The notes: generated from the sequence alone by a model not told the origin. Numbered from the stretch's first letter, positions 48,891-60,512 are shown. The stretch: 64,000 bases of DNA from Providencia heimbachae ATCC 35613 (GCF_001655055.1 NZ_LXEW01000048.1:124001-188000); one strand, 5' to 3'. Translations and numbers: made by a program.

Positions 48891-50369
48891 ATGATACCCG
48901 TCGTAGCGCTGGTTGGGCGTCCAAACGTAGGAAAATCCACGTTATTTAACCGATTAACCCGTACCCGTGACGCACTTGTAGCGGACTTTCCCGGTCTGAC
49001 CCGTGATCGTAAATATGGTCGTGCTGAAGTTGAAGGGCATGAATTTATTATTATCGACACGGGTGGTATCGATGGTACAGAAGAGGGTGTAGAAACCCAC
49101 ATGGCTGCACAATCTTTACAAGCTATCGAAGAAGCGGATGTCGTGCTGTTCATGGTCGATGCTCGAGCAGGATTAATGCCTGCAGATGAGGGTATCGCCA
49201 AGCACTTACGTAGTAGTAAGAAAAAAACTTATCTTGTGGCAAATAAAACAGATGGTATTGATGCTAATACCGTTATTGGTGATTTTTATTCTTTAGGCCT
49301 TGGTGAGATTTATTCTATTGCCGCTTCTCACGGCCGTGGTGTAACACAGTTAATTGAGCATTCACTGAAGCCTTTCATTGAAACTGAAGATGAAGAAGTT
49401 GAGCTGACTGACGAAGAAGCCAATGCCGCATATTGGGCTGAAATAGAAGCGCAAAATGAGCTTGCCGAAGAGGAAGAAGACGATTTCGACCCATCAACAT
49501 TACCCATTAAACTGGCAATTGTTGGTCGTCCTAATGTCGGTAAATCAACGCTTACTAACCGTATTTTAGGTGAAGATCGCGTTATTGTATTTGATATGCC
49601 AGGCACCACTCGCGATAGCATCTACATTCCAATGGAACGTGATGAGCGAGAATATATTCTAATTGATACTGCGGGTGTGCGTAAGCGCGGTAAGGTCACT
49701 GAAACCGTTGAAAAATTCTCAGTAATTAAAACATTACAAGCGATCGAAGATGCAAACGTTGTATTGTTAGTTATTGATGCACGAGAAGGTATTTCCGACC
49801 AAGATTTATCATTATTGGGCTTTATTCTTAATGCAGGGCGCTCTTTAGTGATAGCCGTCAATAAATGGGATGGCATGAAGCCTGAAGACCGTGATCATGT
49901 GAAAGATATGCTTGAGCTGCGTCTTGGTTTTGTCGATTTTGCGCGTATTCATTTTATTTCCGCATTACATGGTAGTGGTGTTGGTAATTTATTTGAATCA
50001 GTACAAGAAGCCTATGGGTCAGCAACCCGTCGAGTGGGGACCGCATTATTAACGCGTATTATGAAAATGGCGGAAGATGAGCATCAACCACCACTTATTC
50101 GTGGTCGCCGCGTGAAAATGAAATATGCTCATGCGGGGGGACATAACCCTCCAATCGTTGTGATCCACGGTAACCAAGTAACGGATTTACCGGATAGTTA
50201 TAAACGTTACTTGATGAATTATTTCCGTCGCTCTTTAAATGTAATGGGGACACCAATCCGCATTCAATTTAAAGAAGGGGAAAATCCTTATGCTGATAAG
50301 AAAAATAAACTGACGGCAACTCAGTTGCGTAAACGTAAACGTTTGATGCAGCATATGAAAAAGCGTTAA
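48891..50369 (+). CDS. der: Ribosome-assembly GTPase Der (EngA)
   Basis: A 492-residue protein with two GTPase domains in tandem and a C-terminal KH-like domain, acting in 50S subunit maturation. G1 motifs are [12 protein letters not shown] and [13 protein letters not shown]3 motifs are DTGGID and [10 protein letters not shown]4 motifs are NKTDG and NKWDG. The inter-domain linker is acidic ([12 protein letters not shown]). The start MIPVVALVG has GAGG 9 nt upstream. Confidence 0.98.
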   Translation: MIPVVALVGRPNVGKSTLFNRLTRTRDALVADFPGLTRDRKYGRAEVEGHEFIIIDTGGIDGTEEGVETHMAAQSLQAIEEADVVLFMVDARAGLMPADEGIAKHLRSSKKKTYLVANKTDGIDANTVIGDFYSLGLGEIYSIAASHGRGVTQLIEHSLKPFIETEDEEVELTDEEANAAYWAEIEAQNELAEEEEDDFDPSTLPIKLAIVGRPNVGKSTLTNRILGEDRVIVFDMPGTTRDSIYIPMERDEREYILIDTAGVRKRGKVTETVEKFSVIKTLQAIEDANVVLLVIDAREGISDQDLSLLGFILNAGRSLVIAVNKWDGMKPEDRDHVKDMLELRLGFVDFARIHFISALHGSGVGNLFESVQEAYGSATRRVGTALLTRIMKMAEDEHQPPLIRGRRVKMKYAHAGGHNPPIVVIHGNQVTDLPDSYKRYLMNYFRRSLNVMGTPIRIQFKEGENPYADKKNKLTATQLRKRKRLMQHMKKR

Positions 50370-50417
50370 TTATAAAAGCAGACACTAAAATTAAATGGAA
50401 TTTTGGTGAGCTTTAAA

Positions 50418-50452
50418 AAAGCCGTAGCAGGTTAATCATGTTACGGCTTTTT
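50418..50452 (+). terminator. der terminator
   Basis: AAAGCCGTAGCA pairs with TGTTACGGCTTT over 12 bp (one G-U), followed by T-run; preceded by an A-run, so it could also work on the other strand. Confidence 0.85.
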
Positions 50453-50560
50453 ACTATATTGAAAAATGTTGATGAGAAGCCGTGTTCATTAAAGCAGTTG
50501 TTTACAGGAACGCATGTTTATAGGTATTTATCTCTATGATGCCAATGATTGAGGGAAATT

Positions 50561-51433
50561 ATGGAAATCAAATCTTCCACACGTCTTAATAAATATATTA
50601 GTGAGAGCGGTATTTGCTCAAGGCGCGATGCTGACCGTTACATAGAACAAGGCAATGTTTTTATTAATGGTAAGCGTGCAGGCATTGGTGATCAAGTATT
50701 CAGTGGCGATGTTGTCAAAGTCAATGGACAATTGATTGAACCGCGTGATGAAGATGATTTAGTGTTGATTGCACTGAATAAACCTGTTGGTATTGTGAGT
50801 ACAACAGAAAGTGGTGAGAAAGATAATATCGTTGATTACGTGAATCACAGTACGCGTATATTTCCTATTGGTCGGTTAGATAAAGACTCTCAGGGGCTTA
50901 TTTTCCTGACAAATCATGGCGATCTGGTGAATAAAATTTTGCGTGCAGGTAACTCTCACGAAAAAGAATATATTGTTACAGTAAACAAACCCATTACCGA
51001 TGATTTTATTCGTGGTATGGGAGCGGGTGTTCCTATTCTTGGTACGATGACTAAAAAGTGCAAAATTAAAAAAGAAGCACCTTTTGTGTTTCGTATTACC
51101 CTCGTTCAGGGTCTCAATCGCCAGATTCGTCGCATGTGTGAGCACTTTGGTTTTGACGTGACGAAACTTGAGCGCGTTCGTATTATGAATGTTGGTTTAA
51201 CTGGGATCCCTGTGGGTGAGTGGCGTGATTTAACAGATGATGAACTTATTGAATTATTTGATTTGATTGAAAAATCCGAATCTGATGTGAAACCGAAAAA
51301 ACAAGTTAAACCAAAAGTACAATCGGCAGCAAAAAGTACGGTGAAACAAGGGGCAAGTAAGCCTAAAAATAAACCTGAAACATCTTCGCGTAAGAAATTT
51401 ACTGAACCTGGACGTAAAAAGAAAAAACGTTAA
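50561..51433 (+). CDS. rluF: 23S rRNA pseudouridine synthase RluF
   Basis: A 290-residue RsuA-family enzyme that modifies U2604 of 23S rRNA in E. coli, and a tRNA-Tyr position. The S4-like domain ([23 protein letters not shown]) is followed by the catalytic domain with Asp in [18 protein letters not shown]. The tail is Lys-rich (EPGRKKKKR). ATG with GAGGG 5 nt upstream is chosen over an earlier TTG. E. coli has this gene at a different locus. Confidence 0.94.
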   Translation: MEIKSSTRLNKYISESGICSRRDADRYIEQGNVFINGKRAGIGDQVFSGDVVKVNGQLIEPRDEDDLVLIALNKPVGIVSTTESGEKDNIVDYVNHSTRIFPIGRLDKDSQGLIFLTNHGDLVNKILRAGNSHEKEYIVTVNKPITDDFIRGMGAGVPILGTMTKKCKIKKEAPFVFRITLVQGLNRQIRRMCEHFGFDVTKLERVRIMNVGLTGIPVGEWRDLTDDELIELFDLIEKSESDVKPKKQVKPKVQSAAKSTVKQGASKPKNKPETSSRKKFTEPGRKKKKR

Positions 51434-51625
51434 AGTTTGAGTGAGTTAACAATAGCGATGAGCAAGGCTGGATGAAGAGTATTTTACAAAATTCTTTTTT
51501 TGGCCTTAATTATGATTAAATTAAACCGTTATATCAAAAGTCAGCCAAAATTGAGGCCGACAATAATAGACTAACGGGTCAAACTAGTTCACATCTAAAA
51601 ATAACCTGACTAAATGGATAGGCTG

Positions 51626-52759
51626 TTATACATCACCAACCTCTAAGCCAACATCAAGCCAGCTTTGGCGGGTTTTCATTGCAATGCTGTTATCAAACAA
51701 CTTTGTCGCTGCACGAAGGGTTGCATCCGCAAATTGTCTGAAAGTTGCTGTATTTGAGACAAGCGGGTCAGATACGGCTTCAATCCAGATCTTACCGGCG
51801 ACATCCCATGAATAACCACCAAGTTCACATGCTAATAAATAGAACGCTCTATTTGGTATACCAGAATTGATGTGTACACCACCATTATCAATACGAAGCG
51901 GTAGATTACGAAACTCGGACATATGACCAACTTGAGGGTCATTATTGCTGCTTGAGAAATAATAAGCGCTACCCGGTTTAACCATAGAACGCAGTGCGGG
52001 TGCTCGTACTTTATCAAGAAACAGGTTTTCACCTAATAACCAATTTGATTCATTTGCTGTTTCTTTTTGGACATATTGTTTAACCATTATGCCAAGGACA
52101 TCGGCGACGGATTCATTAAGTGCGCCTGATTGAAATACATAGTCAAAATCGGCTTGGGAACTGATGAATCCATGGGCAAGTTCATGGGCGACTATGTCAA
52201 TATCATTGTAGAATGGACCAAATATTTTGCCATCACCATCCCCAAAGAAAATAGCTTGAGAATTCCAAAATGCGTTGGCGTAATTCGTACCATAATGAAT
52301 AACCGCATTAATATCTGCATCACAGCCAAACATTTTATCAATATTTAATTGCTCCTCAAAAAATGAACGTATCAGCCCAATTGAAGTGAAAACATGATGA
52401 GCAGGGGCATTAGGGGCAACGGTATCATCCTCTGTCATGATAATAGAGAAATCATTGTGTGCCATATGCTCATCAGTTGGAATTTCTTCACGGCGGCAAA
52501 TAGGTAGGTCAGAATGATTATGTGCGTAATTTTCAATACGTTGTTGAGCATCGCGAATAAAACGACGGTACCCTTTCTCACTACATTGAGTGCTAGATAA
52601 CAGTTTTTTTTGATATACCGCATCCTCATTTGAATAAGTGCGGCTTAAGATTTCGTTAATATGAAAGAGTGTGCGTTTTAGGTTTTTATTTTCAGTTTCG
52701 TTGAAAAAATTAGCAACTAAGCATGGGGGCAGTAGTGAACGACCAAGTACTTTACTCAT
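51626..52759 (-). CDS. Protealysin-type M4 metalloprotease
   Basis: A 377-residue thermolysin-family zinc protease of the protealysin group. The zinc motif is HELAH (His192, His196) with Glu216 in GALNESVAD as third ligand. The N-terminal pro-part is short, with LLPPCLVANFF resembling the PP-containing propeptide motif of protealysins. There is no signal peptide, as in Serratia protealysin, which acts inside cells and on actin during invasion. In Serratia the gene is followed by an inhibitor gene (emfourin). Here only a 192-bp non-coding spacer follows on that strand, so no adjacent partner is seen. Its placement between rluF and hemF is not E. coli-like. Confidence 0.88.
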   Translation of the reverse strand: MSKVLGRSLLPPCLVANFFNETENKNLKRTLFHINEILSRTYSNEDAVYQKKLLSSTQCSEKGYRRFIRDAQQRIENYAHNHSDLPICRREEIPTDEHMAHNDFSIIMTEDDTVAPNAPAHHVFTSIGLIRSFFEEQLNIDKMFGCDADINAVIHYGTNYANAFWNSQAIFFGDGDGKIFGPFYNDIDIVAHELAHGFISSQADFDYVFQSGALNESVADVLGIMVKQYVQKETANESNWLLGENLFLDKVRAPALRSMVKPGSAYYFSSSNNDPQVGHMSEFRNLPLRIDNGGVHINSGIPNRAFYLLACELGGYSWDVAGKIWIEAVSDPLVSNTATFRQFADATLRAATKLFDNSIAMKTRQSWLDVGLEVGDV

Positions 52760-52917
52760 TTATGACTCCATTTCGGGTGGGTGAAATAGAATCATAATCT
52801 GTTGTGTTCTTTTTGTAATTACTTGATAATTAATGAATTAAATTATATCTTGCTGTTTTTTGTTAGCAGATTTGTAGAACATGAGTACTATTTTATTTCA
52901 TTAATTTATCTCTATAA

Positions 52918-53835
52918 TTATTTTGGAAGCCACTCTTTACCTGAAACCAAATACTCGGTATAGAGTTTGGATTCTTCACTATTAGGCTCAGGGTGATAAT
53001 CATATTCCCAGCGGACTAAAGGAGGCATAGACATTAAGATCGATTCTGTGCGACCTCCGCTTTGAAGGCCAAATAATGTGCCTCTATCCCACACCAGATT
53101 GAATTCAACATAGCGCCCACGACGATAGAGTTGGAATTGACGTTCACGCTCTCCCCATGGATGGTCACGACGTTTTTCTACAATAGGAACATAGGCTTGA
53201 AGAAAACCATTGCCAACATCACGAGTAAAATTGAAACAAGATTCAAAGCCACCTTGGTTTAGGTCATCATAGAATAAACCACCTACACCGCGTGGTTCAT
53301 TGCGGTGTTTTAAAAAGAAATATTCATCACACCAGTGCTTGTATTTCGGGTAAATATCAGCACCATAAGTGGTGCAGAGATCACGTGCTACCGTGTGCCA
53401 ATGCTTAACATCGTCAATAAAGCCATAAAAAGGCGTTAAATCAAAACCACCACCAAACCACCAAATGGGATCACAGCCTTCTTTTTCTGCAATAAAAAAT
53501 CGTACGTTGGCATGCGTCGTTGGAATATAAGGATTAAGTGGGTGGATAACTAAGGAGACTCCCATCGCTTGGTAGCGACGACCTGCGAGTTCAGGGCGAT
53601 GTGCAGAGGCTGAAGCGGGTAACTGTAAACCTTTAATATGCGAAAAATTAACCCCTGCTTGTTCGAAAATTACACCTTGAGTTAATACCCGGCTACGGCC
53701 ACCACCCCCTTCGACACGTTCCCAAGTTTGTTCAAGAAAAGTTTCTTTTCCATCTAGCTCGGTTATTTTTTGACAAATATTATCTTGTAAGCTCTGAAAG
53801 AAGGCTTTTACACGGTCGATATCTGGGTAATTCAT
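52918..53835 (-). CDS. hemF: Oxygen-dependent coproporphyrinogen III oxidase
   Basis: A 305-residue homodimeric enzyme of aerobic haem synthesis, making protoporphyrinogen IX. Signatures are [37 protein letters not shown] and [31 protein letters not shown] region (family-typical). It is divergent from ypeA. The amiA gene that precedes hemF in E. coli is absent. Confidence 0.97.
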   Translation of the reverse strand: MNYPDIDRVKAFFQSLQDNICQKITELDGKETFLEQTWERVEGGGGRSRVLTQGVIFEQAGVNFSHIKGLQLPASASAHRPELAGRRYQAMGVSLVIHPLNPYIPTTHANVRFFIAEKEGCDPIWWFGGGFDLTPFYGFIDDVKHWHTVARDLCTTYGADIYPKYKHWCDEYFFLKHRNEPRGVGGLFYDDLNQGGFESCFNFTRDVGNGFLQAYVPIVEKRRDHPWGERERQFQLYRRGRYVEFNLVWDRGTLFGLQSGGRTESILMSMPPLVRWEYDYHPEPNSEESKLYTEYLVSGKEWLPK

Positions 53836-53971
53836 TGTTTTTTAATAAAACCATAGGTTAAAAATCATGCGTAAAGTATACCTCTTTGAGGTAAAAAAGG
53901 CATATTGAATATTGATTGTGTGGCAAAAGCAGTGATAATGGCAGGAAGCTGAGTTTAAACGGACAATTGTT

Positions 53972-54403
53972 ATGGAAATACGAATCTTCCGCCAAAGTGA
54001 TTATGAAGAAGTGATTACATTGTGGGAACGCTGCGATCTTAATGAATTCGCAGGGGATCCCGAGCTTGATATTGAACGTAAGCTGCAATGTGGTGCTGAC
54101 CTTTTTCTTGTTGCCGAGGTTACGGGTGAGGTCGTTGGAACCATTATGGGTGGATACGATGGCATTCGTGGTACGGCAGTGTATTTAGCGGTTCATCCTG
54201 AATATCGTGGGCGCGGGATTGCGAATGCATTGGTGAGCCGATTAGAGAAAAAACTGGTTGCCAGAGGTTGCGCAAAAATAGAGCTACTGATGAGCGAGGA
54301 GTCGGATGCGGCTATCTGTATGTTTGAGAAAATGTTGTATGAAGAAGAGCAACCGACACGCTTAATTTACTCAAAAAAACTCACTCATGATCTCGATTTC
54401 TAA
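53972..54403 (+). CDS. ypeA: GNAT-family acetyltransferase YpeA
   Basis: A 143-residue N-acetyltransferase-fold protein. The acetyl-CoA P-loop is [14 protein letters not shown]. It aligns with E. coli YpeA from the start ([21 protein letters not shown]). The substrate is unknown. Confidence 0.92.
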   Translation: MEIRIFRQSDYEEVITLWERCDLNEFAGDPELDIERKLQCGADLFLVAEVTGEVVGTIMGGYDGIRGTAVYLAVHPEYRGRGIANALVSRLEKKLVARGCAKIELLMSEESDAAICMFEKMLYEEEQPTRLIYSKKLTHDLDF

Positions 54404-54552
54404 GTTGATTGACTCTCTGCTGACATATTTTCTTGAATGTTTCGGCAAATAGGTTGTCACAGTATGCATTACGCGATTTATTAAAGAGAGCTATACCCAT
54501 ATTTTTTTGGGTATATAAACCCCCTAAAAATGTCATGAGAAAGAATAGCGCA

Positions 54553-55140
54553 ATGGAAAATGTCACGATAATCGGAAAAGTTTTTAGAGTGGCCCTATTA
54601 GGGGGCACTATCTTGTTGTCTGGTTGTGCGGGAATGAGTGTTTTTTCGCCATCAACTTGGTTTAGTAGTCCGCTGGTGGTGTCGGCTGCGGGAGTAGGGG
54701 AAATAACCAGTATGACGCCAATGCAAATGGATGTCGTAAACCAGCAACTGGATAGCCGCTACAAAATAAGAAGTGGCATGCAGATGGAAAATGGCGATGT
54801 CGTTACTATTTTCCAAGGCATTGATGATGAACAGGTTAAAATTGAAGTCATTGGTCCTGAGAACGGTTATGCAGCCAAAATTATTGTCAGTGATCCTAAT
54901 ATTGTGACCCAATGGGGAAGCGGAATTGGCACGTCATTTGCTGATTTATACGACAAGGCTTTTGGTGCTTGCAAATTAGGTGAGCGCATTAATGACTTGC
55001 CAACAGTTGAATGTGTTGCATCACAAAGCCCTAATGTGACGTATCGCTTTAATGGTAAATGGCATGGGCCAGAAAACATTATGCCATCGGATGATCAACT
55101 TAAAGAATGGCAGGTTTCACAGATTATTTGGCAAAAGTAA
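54553..55140 (+). CDS. yfeY: Outer-membrane lipoprotein YfeY (DUF1131)
   Basis: A 195-residue lipoprotein. The signal peptide ends in the lipobox ILLSGC (Cys25). Homology to E. coli YfeY, a sigmaE-regulated lipoprotein, is clear at the C-terminus (GPENIMPSDDQLKEWQVSQIIW). Start: MENVTIIG gives a normal 24-residue signal; a start 6 codons earlier is possible. The much earlier ATG at 54433 is unlikely because a hairpin (TATACCCA/TGGGTATA near 54493-54516) and a non-signal-like segment would fall inside it. No sigmaE promoter was recognised. Confidence 0.82.
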   Translation: MENVTIIGKVFRVALLGGTILLSGCAGMSVFSPSTWFSSPLVVSAAGVGEITSMTPMQMDVVNQQLDSRYKIRSGMQMENGDVVTIFQGIDDEQVKIEVIGPENGYAAKIIVSDPNIVTQWGSGIGTSFADLYDKAFGACKLGERINDLPTVECVASQSPNVTYRFNGKWHGPENIMPSDDQLKEWQVSQIIWQK

Positions 55141-55156
55141 TCTTCATTTTTTGAAT

Positions 55157-55195
55157 AATACCGTTGGTGATATCAGCATTAACGGTATTATTTTT
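55157..55195 (+). terminator. yfeY terminator
   Basis: AATACCGTT (55157-55165) pairs with AACGGTATT (55181-55189), followed by ATTTTTC. Confidence 0.8.
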
Positions 55196-55354
55196 CAAAC
55201 TAGCTCAATATTTTCCCTTTCTTAAATATTCTTTCTTATAATGTATTCCTATTACCGATAAAGCCTTGAGTTAAGACAAGGTGAAAATCCCCCTTAATAG
55301 AGTAATATAGACTTAAGAGTTTATATAATTTATTCATTTTACGAGGTTTATAGG

Positions 55355-56251
55355 ATGTCTCATTCTCAAAGTGGTATTTTGAAAGAACATAGCCGTTTCG
55401 GTATCTTTATTGAGGCGATGGTACAAGGACCTCTTGATGAGATTAAATCAGCCTGCCAGCATTTTGTTGACTCATTACAACAGCTACAAGAAAAATACCC
55501 CGATGATCGATTAGGTGCTGTGGTTGCATTCGGTTCTGAAGTGTGGAAACAAATTGGTTTAGCGGAATCCGCTCCTGAGTTAAAGCCCTTTCGTGCACTT
55601 GGTCGGGGGCTGGCACCGGCGACTCAACGTGATTTGTTGATCCATATTCAATCGCAACGCCATGATATTAATTTTTCGCTTGCTCAAGCCGCACTAAAAG
55701 CGTTTGGAAAATCAATTCAGGTTGTTGAGGAAATTCATGGTTTCCGTTGGGTTGATGATCGCGATTTAAGTGGTTTTATTGATGGTACCGAAAATCCTCA
55801 AGGGGAAGAAATTGCAGAAGTGACCTTAATCGAAGAAGGCAAAGATAAAGGTGGTAGCTATGTTATGGTACAGCGTTATGAACATGATTTACGTAAATGG
55901 GATCGTTTTTCAGAGCATGAACAAGAAAAAATGATTGGCCGCACTAAAAAAGACAGCATTGAACTTGATGAAAGCGTCCGTAATGCGACATCTCATGTGT
56001 CACGTGTAGTGATTGAAGAAGAGGGCGAAGAGTTGTCTATCATGCGTCATAGCTTGCCATACGGAACGGCAAGTGGGAAACATGGCTTATTCTTTATTGC
56101 TTATTGCGCAACATTGCACAACATCGAACAGCAATTACTTAATATGTTTGGTGAAACTGATGGCAAACATGATGACCTGCTGCGTATGACGAAGGCGGTT
56201 TCTGGGAGTTATTATTATGCGCCGTCGATTGAGACATTAATTTCTCTCTAA
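55355..56251 (+). CDS. yfeX: DyP-type haem peroxidase YfeX
   Basis: A 298-residue cytoplasmic dye-decolourising-type peroxidase. The signature GFIDGTENP gives catalytic Asp143. The haem-ligand His214 is in [11 protein letters not shown], and the distal Arg231 is in IMRHSLPYG. It aligns with E. coli YfeX (299 aa), which oxidises porphyrinogens. It lies in the same neighbourhood as hemF. Confidence 0.95.
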   Translation: MSHSQSGILKEHSRFGIFIEAMVQGPLDEIKSACQHFVDSLQQLQEKYPDDRLGAVVAFGSEVWKQIGLAESAPELKPFRALGRGLAPATQRDLLIHIQSQRHDINFSLAQAALKAFGKSIQVVEEIHGFRWVDDRDLSGFIDGTENPQGEEIAEVTLIEEGKDKGGSYVMVQRYEHDLRKWDRFSEHEQEKMIGRTKKDSIELDESVRNATSHVSRVVIEEEGEELSIMRHSLPYGTASGKHGLFFIAYCATLHNIEQQLLNMFGETDGKHDDLLRMTKAVSGSYYYAPSIETLISL

Positions 56252-56252
56252 A

Positions 56253-56379
56253 GTTACTCGTCATACTTCGAACCGTAGCGTTGTTGGCTTCTTTCGCCAA
56301 CCCAAGTCACATACTTATGTATGCTCCTTGGGATTAGCTCAATTGCCGCCTAGCTACGGCTCGAATTATTTAGAGTAAC
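56253..56379. repeat. ERIC element C (complete, 127 bp)
   Basis: Begins 1 nt after the yfeX stop and is exactly the canonical ERIC length. Outer ends GTTACTC/GAGTAAC; long arms TTCGAACCGTAGC (56267-56279) with GCTACGGCTCGAA (56353-56365), one mismatch; core CCCAAGTCACATAC with GTATGCTCCTTGGG. It closely matches the ERIC consensus core (GTCACTTACTTATGTAAGCTCC). Confidence 0.92.
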
Positions 56380-56690
56380 CCACTAACTAATTCGTTAGCT
56401 ACAAAAGTGATGTTTTGAAAAGGTGACTTTGAGGATGCTAGCGGCTATATATTGTTTTTTGTATAAATCCTTATCAAATATTTTTCCTTTCGAAAAAAAT
56501 GCTCGAATTGAGCACTGCTCATGTTGCTAACGACTTAAAATAAATAATAATTTTATGGCTTATTTCCATAATTTCTTTGATATTCTAATTTGATATATTA
56601 AATAGTGATTGATAACTACACAGTTATAACTAAAGCATATACAGTATTCTTCAATACGATAATTTTGGTTTAGTAACGAGTGGGTATCTA
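56380..56690 (+). other. cysP upstream region
   Basis: 311 bp of AT-rich sequence with no gene. It should hold the cysP promoter and CysB activator sites by analogy with E. coli; an unambiguous site was not identified by eye. GAGTGGG just before the ATG is the ribosome binding site. Confidence 0.4.
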
Positions 56691-57713
56691 ATGAAAAAAA
56701 ATAGCTTAAAAAAAACAGCATTAGCCAGTTTGGCAACACTTTCGTTGTTTGGCAGCTCACAATTGTATGCGGCAGAGTTACTGAATAGCTCTTATGATAT
56801 TGCCCGTGAATTATTTGTAGCCCTAAATCCCGACTTTGAAAAACAATGGAATGAAGCGCATCCCGATGACAAATTGACCATCAAGCAATCTCATGCAGGT
56901 TCATCAAAACAAGCTTTAGCTATTTTACAAGGGCTTAAAGCAGATGTAGTGACTTATAATCAGGTCACAGATGTGCAAATTTTACATGATAAAGGCAATT
57001 TAATTCCAGCTGATTGGCAAGCTCGTTTACCTAATAATAGCTCCCCTTATTATTCCACCATGGCATTTTTAGTCCGCAAAGGTAACCCAAAAGGCATTAA
57101 AACGTGGGATGACCTAGTTCGTGAAGACGTAAAGTTGATTTTCCCTAACCCAAAAACATCGGGTAACGGACGCTATACCTATTTAGCCGCTTGGGGAGCG
57201 TTCAACCAAGAAAATGGGGGGGACACGAATAAAACTCGTCAGCAAATGAAACAATTTTTAAAGAACGTTGAGGTTTTTGATACCGGAGGCCGTGGTGCAA
57301 CCACTTCATTCATTGAAAGAGACCTTGGTGATGTATTAATCAGTTTCGAATCAGAAGTAAATAATATTCGCAGCCAGTATGGTGAATCTGATTATGAAGT
57401 AATTGTGCCACCTGTTGATATTTTGGCGGAATTTCCAGTTTCTTGGGTAGATAAAAATGTGCAAAAAAATGGCACAGAAGCTGTTGCTAAAGCCTACTTA
57501 AATTATCTGTATAGCCCAAAAGCACAAGAAACGATCACCAGCTTTAATTATCGCGTTAATGATAAAGCGGTAATGGAAGCGAATAAAAGTAAATTTCCAG
57601 AAACGAAATTATTTACGGTGGAGTCGCAATTTGAAAGTTGGCCAAAAGTAATGGATATCCATTTTTCAACGGGCGGGGAGTTCGATGAACTGATGGCTCA
57701 AGGTCGCCGTTAA
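56691..57713 (+). CDS. cysP: Thiosulfate/sulfate-binding periplasmic protein CysP
   Basis: A 340-residue solute-binding protein for sulfate and thiosulfate uptake. The signal peptide runs from MKKNSLKKT to about QLYA. Oxyanion-site motifs are [27 protein letters not shown] and [10 protein letters not shown]. It matches E. coli CysP. The stop codon overlaps the cysT start (TAATG). Confidence 0.97.
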   Translation: MKKNSLKKTALASLATLSLFGSSQLYAAELLNSSYDIARELFVALNPDFEKQWNEAHPDDKLTIKQSHAGSSKQALAILQGLKADVVTYNQVTDVQILHDKGNLIPADWQARLPNNSSPYYSTMAFLVRKGNPKGIKTWDDLVREDVKLIFPNPKTSGNGRYTYLAAWGAFNQENGGDTNKTRQQMKQFLKNVEVFDTGGRGATTSFIERDLGDVLISFESEVNNIRSQYGESDYEVIVPPVDILAEFPVSWVDKNVQKNGTEAVAKAYLNYLYSPKAQETITSFNYRVNDKAVMEANKSKFPETKLFTVESQFESWPKVMDIHFSTGGEFDELMAQGRR

Positions 57714-58543
57714 TGCGTAAATCTGGAAAGCGTTTTCTGCCAGGATTTGGCCTAACACTCGGTAGCAGCTTACTTTATACCTGCTTGATTTTGCTGCTAC
57801 CACTGAGTGCTTTAGTGATCCAATTATCTGAAATGACATGGCAGCAATATTGGGCAGTGATTAGCTATCCACAAGTGGTTGCAGCGTATAAAGTCACATT
57901 GCTGGCCGCCTTGGTGGCGAGTTTATTTAATGCCGTTTTTGGCATGCTACTGGCTTGGATTTTAACCCGATATCGTTTTCCGGGACGCTTATTTTTAGAT
58001 GGTTTAGTAGATTTACCTTTTGCATTACCAACCGCAGTCGCTGGGCTAACACTTGCTACTTTATTCGCGACATCCGGTTGGTACGGGCAATATCTTCATC
58101 AGTTTGATATCAAAGTGGTGAATACATGGCTAGGCATAGCGGTTGCGATGGCATTTACCAGCATCCCTTTTGTCGTGCGGACGGTACAACCTGTTTTGGA
58201 AGAATTAGGTCCAGAGTATGAAGAAGCGGCTCAAACGCTTGGCGCAAGCCGTTGGCAAACCTTTCGCCGTGTCGTACTACCCGAAGTTTCCCCTGCATTA
58301 CTCGCAGGAACTGTTTTATCTTTTACGCGTAGTTTGGGAGAGTTTGGGGCGATCATTTTTATTGCAGGCAATATCGCATGGCAAACCGAAGTGGTTTCTT
58401 TGATGATATTTAGTCAGTTACAGCAATTTGATTACCCAGCGGCGAGTGCGGTGGCATCGGTCATTTTAGCGGTTTCATTATTGCTACTCTTTAGCGTTAA
58501 CGTGGTACAAAGCCGATTTGGCAAACGGTTAGGGGGCAAATAA
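57713..58543 (+). CDS. cysT: Sulfate/thiosulfate permease CysT (CysU)
   Basis: A 276-residue inner-membrane subunit with about six membrane segments. The EAA loop (YEEAAQTLGASRWQTF) contacts CysA. It is coupled to cysP and cysW by 1-nt TAATG overlaps. Confidence 0.97.
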   Translation: MRKSGKRFLPGFGLTLGSSLLYTCLILLLPLSALVIQLSEMTWQQYWAVISYPQVVAAYKVTLLAALVASLFNAVFGMLLAWILTRYRFPGRLFLDGLVDLPFALPTAVAGLTLATLFATSGWYGQYLHQFDIKVVNTWLGIAVAMAFTSIPFVVRTVQPVLEELGPEYEEAAQTLGASRWQTFRRVVLPEVSPALLAGTVLSFTRSLGEFGAIIFIAGNIAWQTEVVSLMIFSQLQQFDYPAASAVASVILAVSLLLLFSVNVVQSRFGKRLGGK

Positions 58544-59403
58544 TGGCGCAAATTACACCAATTGATTTATCGCGTAAGCCACCGATTAATTGGGGAAAAT
58601 GGGCGTTAATCGCCATTGGTATTTTTTTCTCAATTTTATTGCTAATTATTCCTATCGTTTGGATTTTTATTACCGCATTTCAAAAGGGTTTTGATGCGGT
58701 TTTAATGAATTTAAATAATGCAGATATGCTTCATGCGATTGGTTTAACTGTATTAATTGCGGCTATTACAGTCCCTGTTAATCTGGTTTTTGGCACCATG
58801 ATGGCATGGTTAGTCACACGCTTCCATTTTCCCGGACGACAATTATTGCTGACATTGGTGGATATTCCTTTTGCTGTTTCACCTGTTGTCGCAGGGCTGT
58901 TATATCTCCTTTTTTATGGTTCTAATAGTTGGTTTGGGAGCTGGTTAGAAGGGTTTGATATCCAGTTAATGTTCTCTTGGCAAGGAATGGCTTTGGTGAC
59001 TATTTTTGTGACTTGTCCATTCGTGGTAAGGGAATTAGTTCCTTTAATGCTTAGCCAAGGAAGCCAGGAAGATGAAGCTGCGGTATTGCTAGGAGCCTCA
59101 GGCTGGAAAATGTTTTGGCGTGTCACATTGCCAAATATTCGTTGGGCGCTGTTATATGGCGTGATTTTGACTAACGCTCGAGCGATTGGTGAATTCGGTG
59201 CGGTATCGGTGGTCTCTGGGGCTATTCGAGGGGAAACCTACACCTTACCACTACAAGTGGAGTTGCTGCATCAGGATTACAATACCGTAGGCGCATTTAC
59301 GGCAGCTGCAATTCTTGCGTTGATGGCAATTCTTACATTGATCGTAAAAAGTGTATTGCAATGGCATCTGAGCCGACAGCAATCCGAATCAGGAGTTCAT
59401 TAA
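58543..59403 (+). CDS. cysW: Sulfate/thiosulfate permease CysW
   Basis: A 286-residue partner permease to CysT with about six membrane segments. Its EAA loop is [19 protein letters not shown]. It ends 2 nt before cysA. Confidence 0.97.
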   Translation: MAQITPIDLSRKPPINWGKWALIAIGIFFSILLLIIPIVWIFITAFQKGFDAVLMNLNNADMLHAIGLTVLIAAITVPVNLVFGTMMAWLVTRFHFPGRQLLLTLVDIPFAVSPVVAGLLYLLFYGSNSWFGSWLEGFDIQLMFSWQGMALVTIFVTCPFVVRELVPLMLSQGSQEDEAAVLLGASGWKMFWRVTLPNIRWALLYGVILTNARAIGEFGAVSVVSGAIRGETYTLPLQVELLHQDYNTVGAFTAAAILALMAILTLIVKSVLQWHLSRQQSESGVH

Positions 59404-59405
59404 TC

Positions 59406-60494
59406 ATGAGTATTGAAATCGAAAAAATTGGTAAGTTATTTGGTAAAACATCGGTACTGAACAATATTTCGCTGGATATTGCATCAGGTGAAATGGTGGC
59501 ATTATTAGGGCCATCGGGCTCAGGAAAAACCACCTTACTTAGAATTATTGCAGGTTTAGAACAACAAACTCAGGGGAGCCTGCGTTTCCATGGGCAAGAT
59601 GTGAGCCGTATTCATGCAAAAGATCGCCGAGTGGGGTTTGTTTTTCAGCATTATGCGCTTTTTCGACATATGACGGTATTTGATAATGTTGCTTTTGGTT
59701 TAACTGTATTACCAAGAAAAGAGCGGCCTTCTATCGCAGCAATTAAGCAAAAAGTAATGCAACTATTAGAGATGGTGCAACTGTCTCATCTGGCTACCCG
59801 TTATCCAGCCCAGCTTTCTGGCGGGCAAAAACAGCGTGTTGCGTTAGCAAGGGCATTAGCGGTTGAACCTCAAATATTACTACTTGATGAACCTTTTGGC
59901 GCACTTGATGCTCAAGTGCGTATTGAGTTACGCCGCTGGTTACGCCAGTTGCATGAAGAATTGAAATTTACTAGTGTATTTGTGACTCATGACCAAGAAG
60001 AAGCGATGGAAGTTGCTGATAGAATAGTGGTGATGAGCCAAGGGCATATTGAGCAAGTGGGTACACCGAATGATATTTGGCAGCGACCAGAAACTCGCTT
60101 TGTACTTGAATTTATGGGTGAGATTAATCAACTTCAAGGACAAATCATCGGCTCTCAGCTACACATTGATGGATATACATTTCCATTAAGCCATATCAGT
60201 ACTCAACAAGGTGACGTAGATGTCTTTTTAAGGCCTTGGGATATTTCATTGGTTAAAGAAGTTGATGAACAGCATCGTTTGCCTGTGAGAGTGACTGAAT
60301 CTGGACCGAGAGGGCATTTTTGGCAGTTAACTGTACAGCCTTTAGGTTGGGGGAAAGAACCGATATCTGTGGTGTGGCAATCATCGGATACCATCCCTTT
60401 AAGGGGAGAGCAATACTTTCTCGGGAGTCAGCAAGCAAAAATTTATCAAGGTAATAACGAATTATTATTTCCCCAATTAGCGCAAAGTGCATGA
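59406..60494 (+). CDS. cysA: Sulfate/thiosulfate ABC transporter ATPase CysA
   Basis: A 362-residue ATPase with Walker [10 protein letters not shown], signature [15 protein letters not shown], Walker [13 protein letters not shown] and H-loop [11 protein letters not shown]-terminal regulatory domain follows. Start MSIEIEKIG has GGAG upstream, overlapping the end of cysW. A strong terminator follows. Confidence 0.97.
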   Translation: MSIEIEKIGKLFGKTSVLNNISLDIASGEMVALLGPSGSGKTTLLRIIAGLEQQTQGSLRFHGQDVSRIHAKDRRVGFVFQHYALFRHMTVFDNVAFGLTVLPRKERPSIAAIKQKVMQLLEMVQLSHLATRYPAQLSGGQKQRVALARALAVEPQILLLDEPFGALDAQVRIELRRWLRQLHEELKFTSVFVTHDQEEAMEVADRIVVMSQGHIEQVGTPNDIWQRPETRFVLEFMGEINQLQGQIIGSQLHIDGYTFPLSHISTQQGDVDVFLRPWDISLVKEVDEQHRLPVRVTESGPRGHFWQLTVQPLGWGKEPISVVWQSSDTIPLRGEQYFLGSQQAKIYQGNNELLFPQLAQSA

Positions 60495-60512
60495 ATATAA
60501 TTTGTTAAATGA

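Noticed and set aside
51502-51558. GGCCTTAATT/AATTGAGGCC inverted repeat between rluF and the protease gene, next to a T-run
   Set aside because: The loop is 37 nt and the T-run lies on the wrong side of the stem for a terminator on either strand.
54433-54552. Longer start for yfeY
   Set aside because: Would place a strong hairpin and a long non-signal segment ahead of the lipoprotein signal; the internal ATG gives a normal signal peptide.
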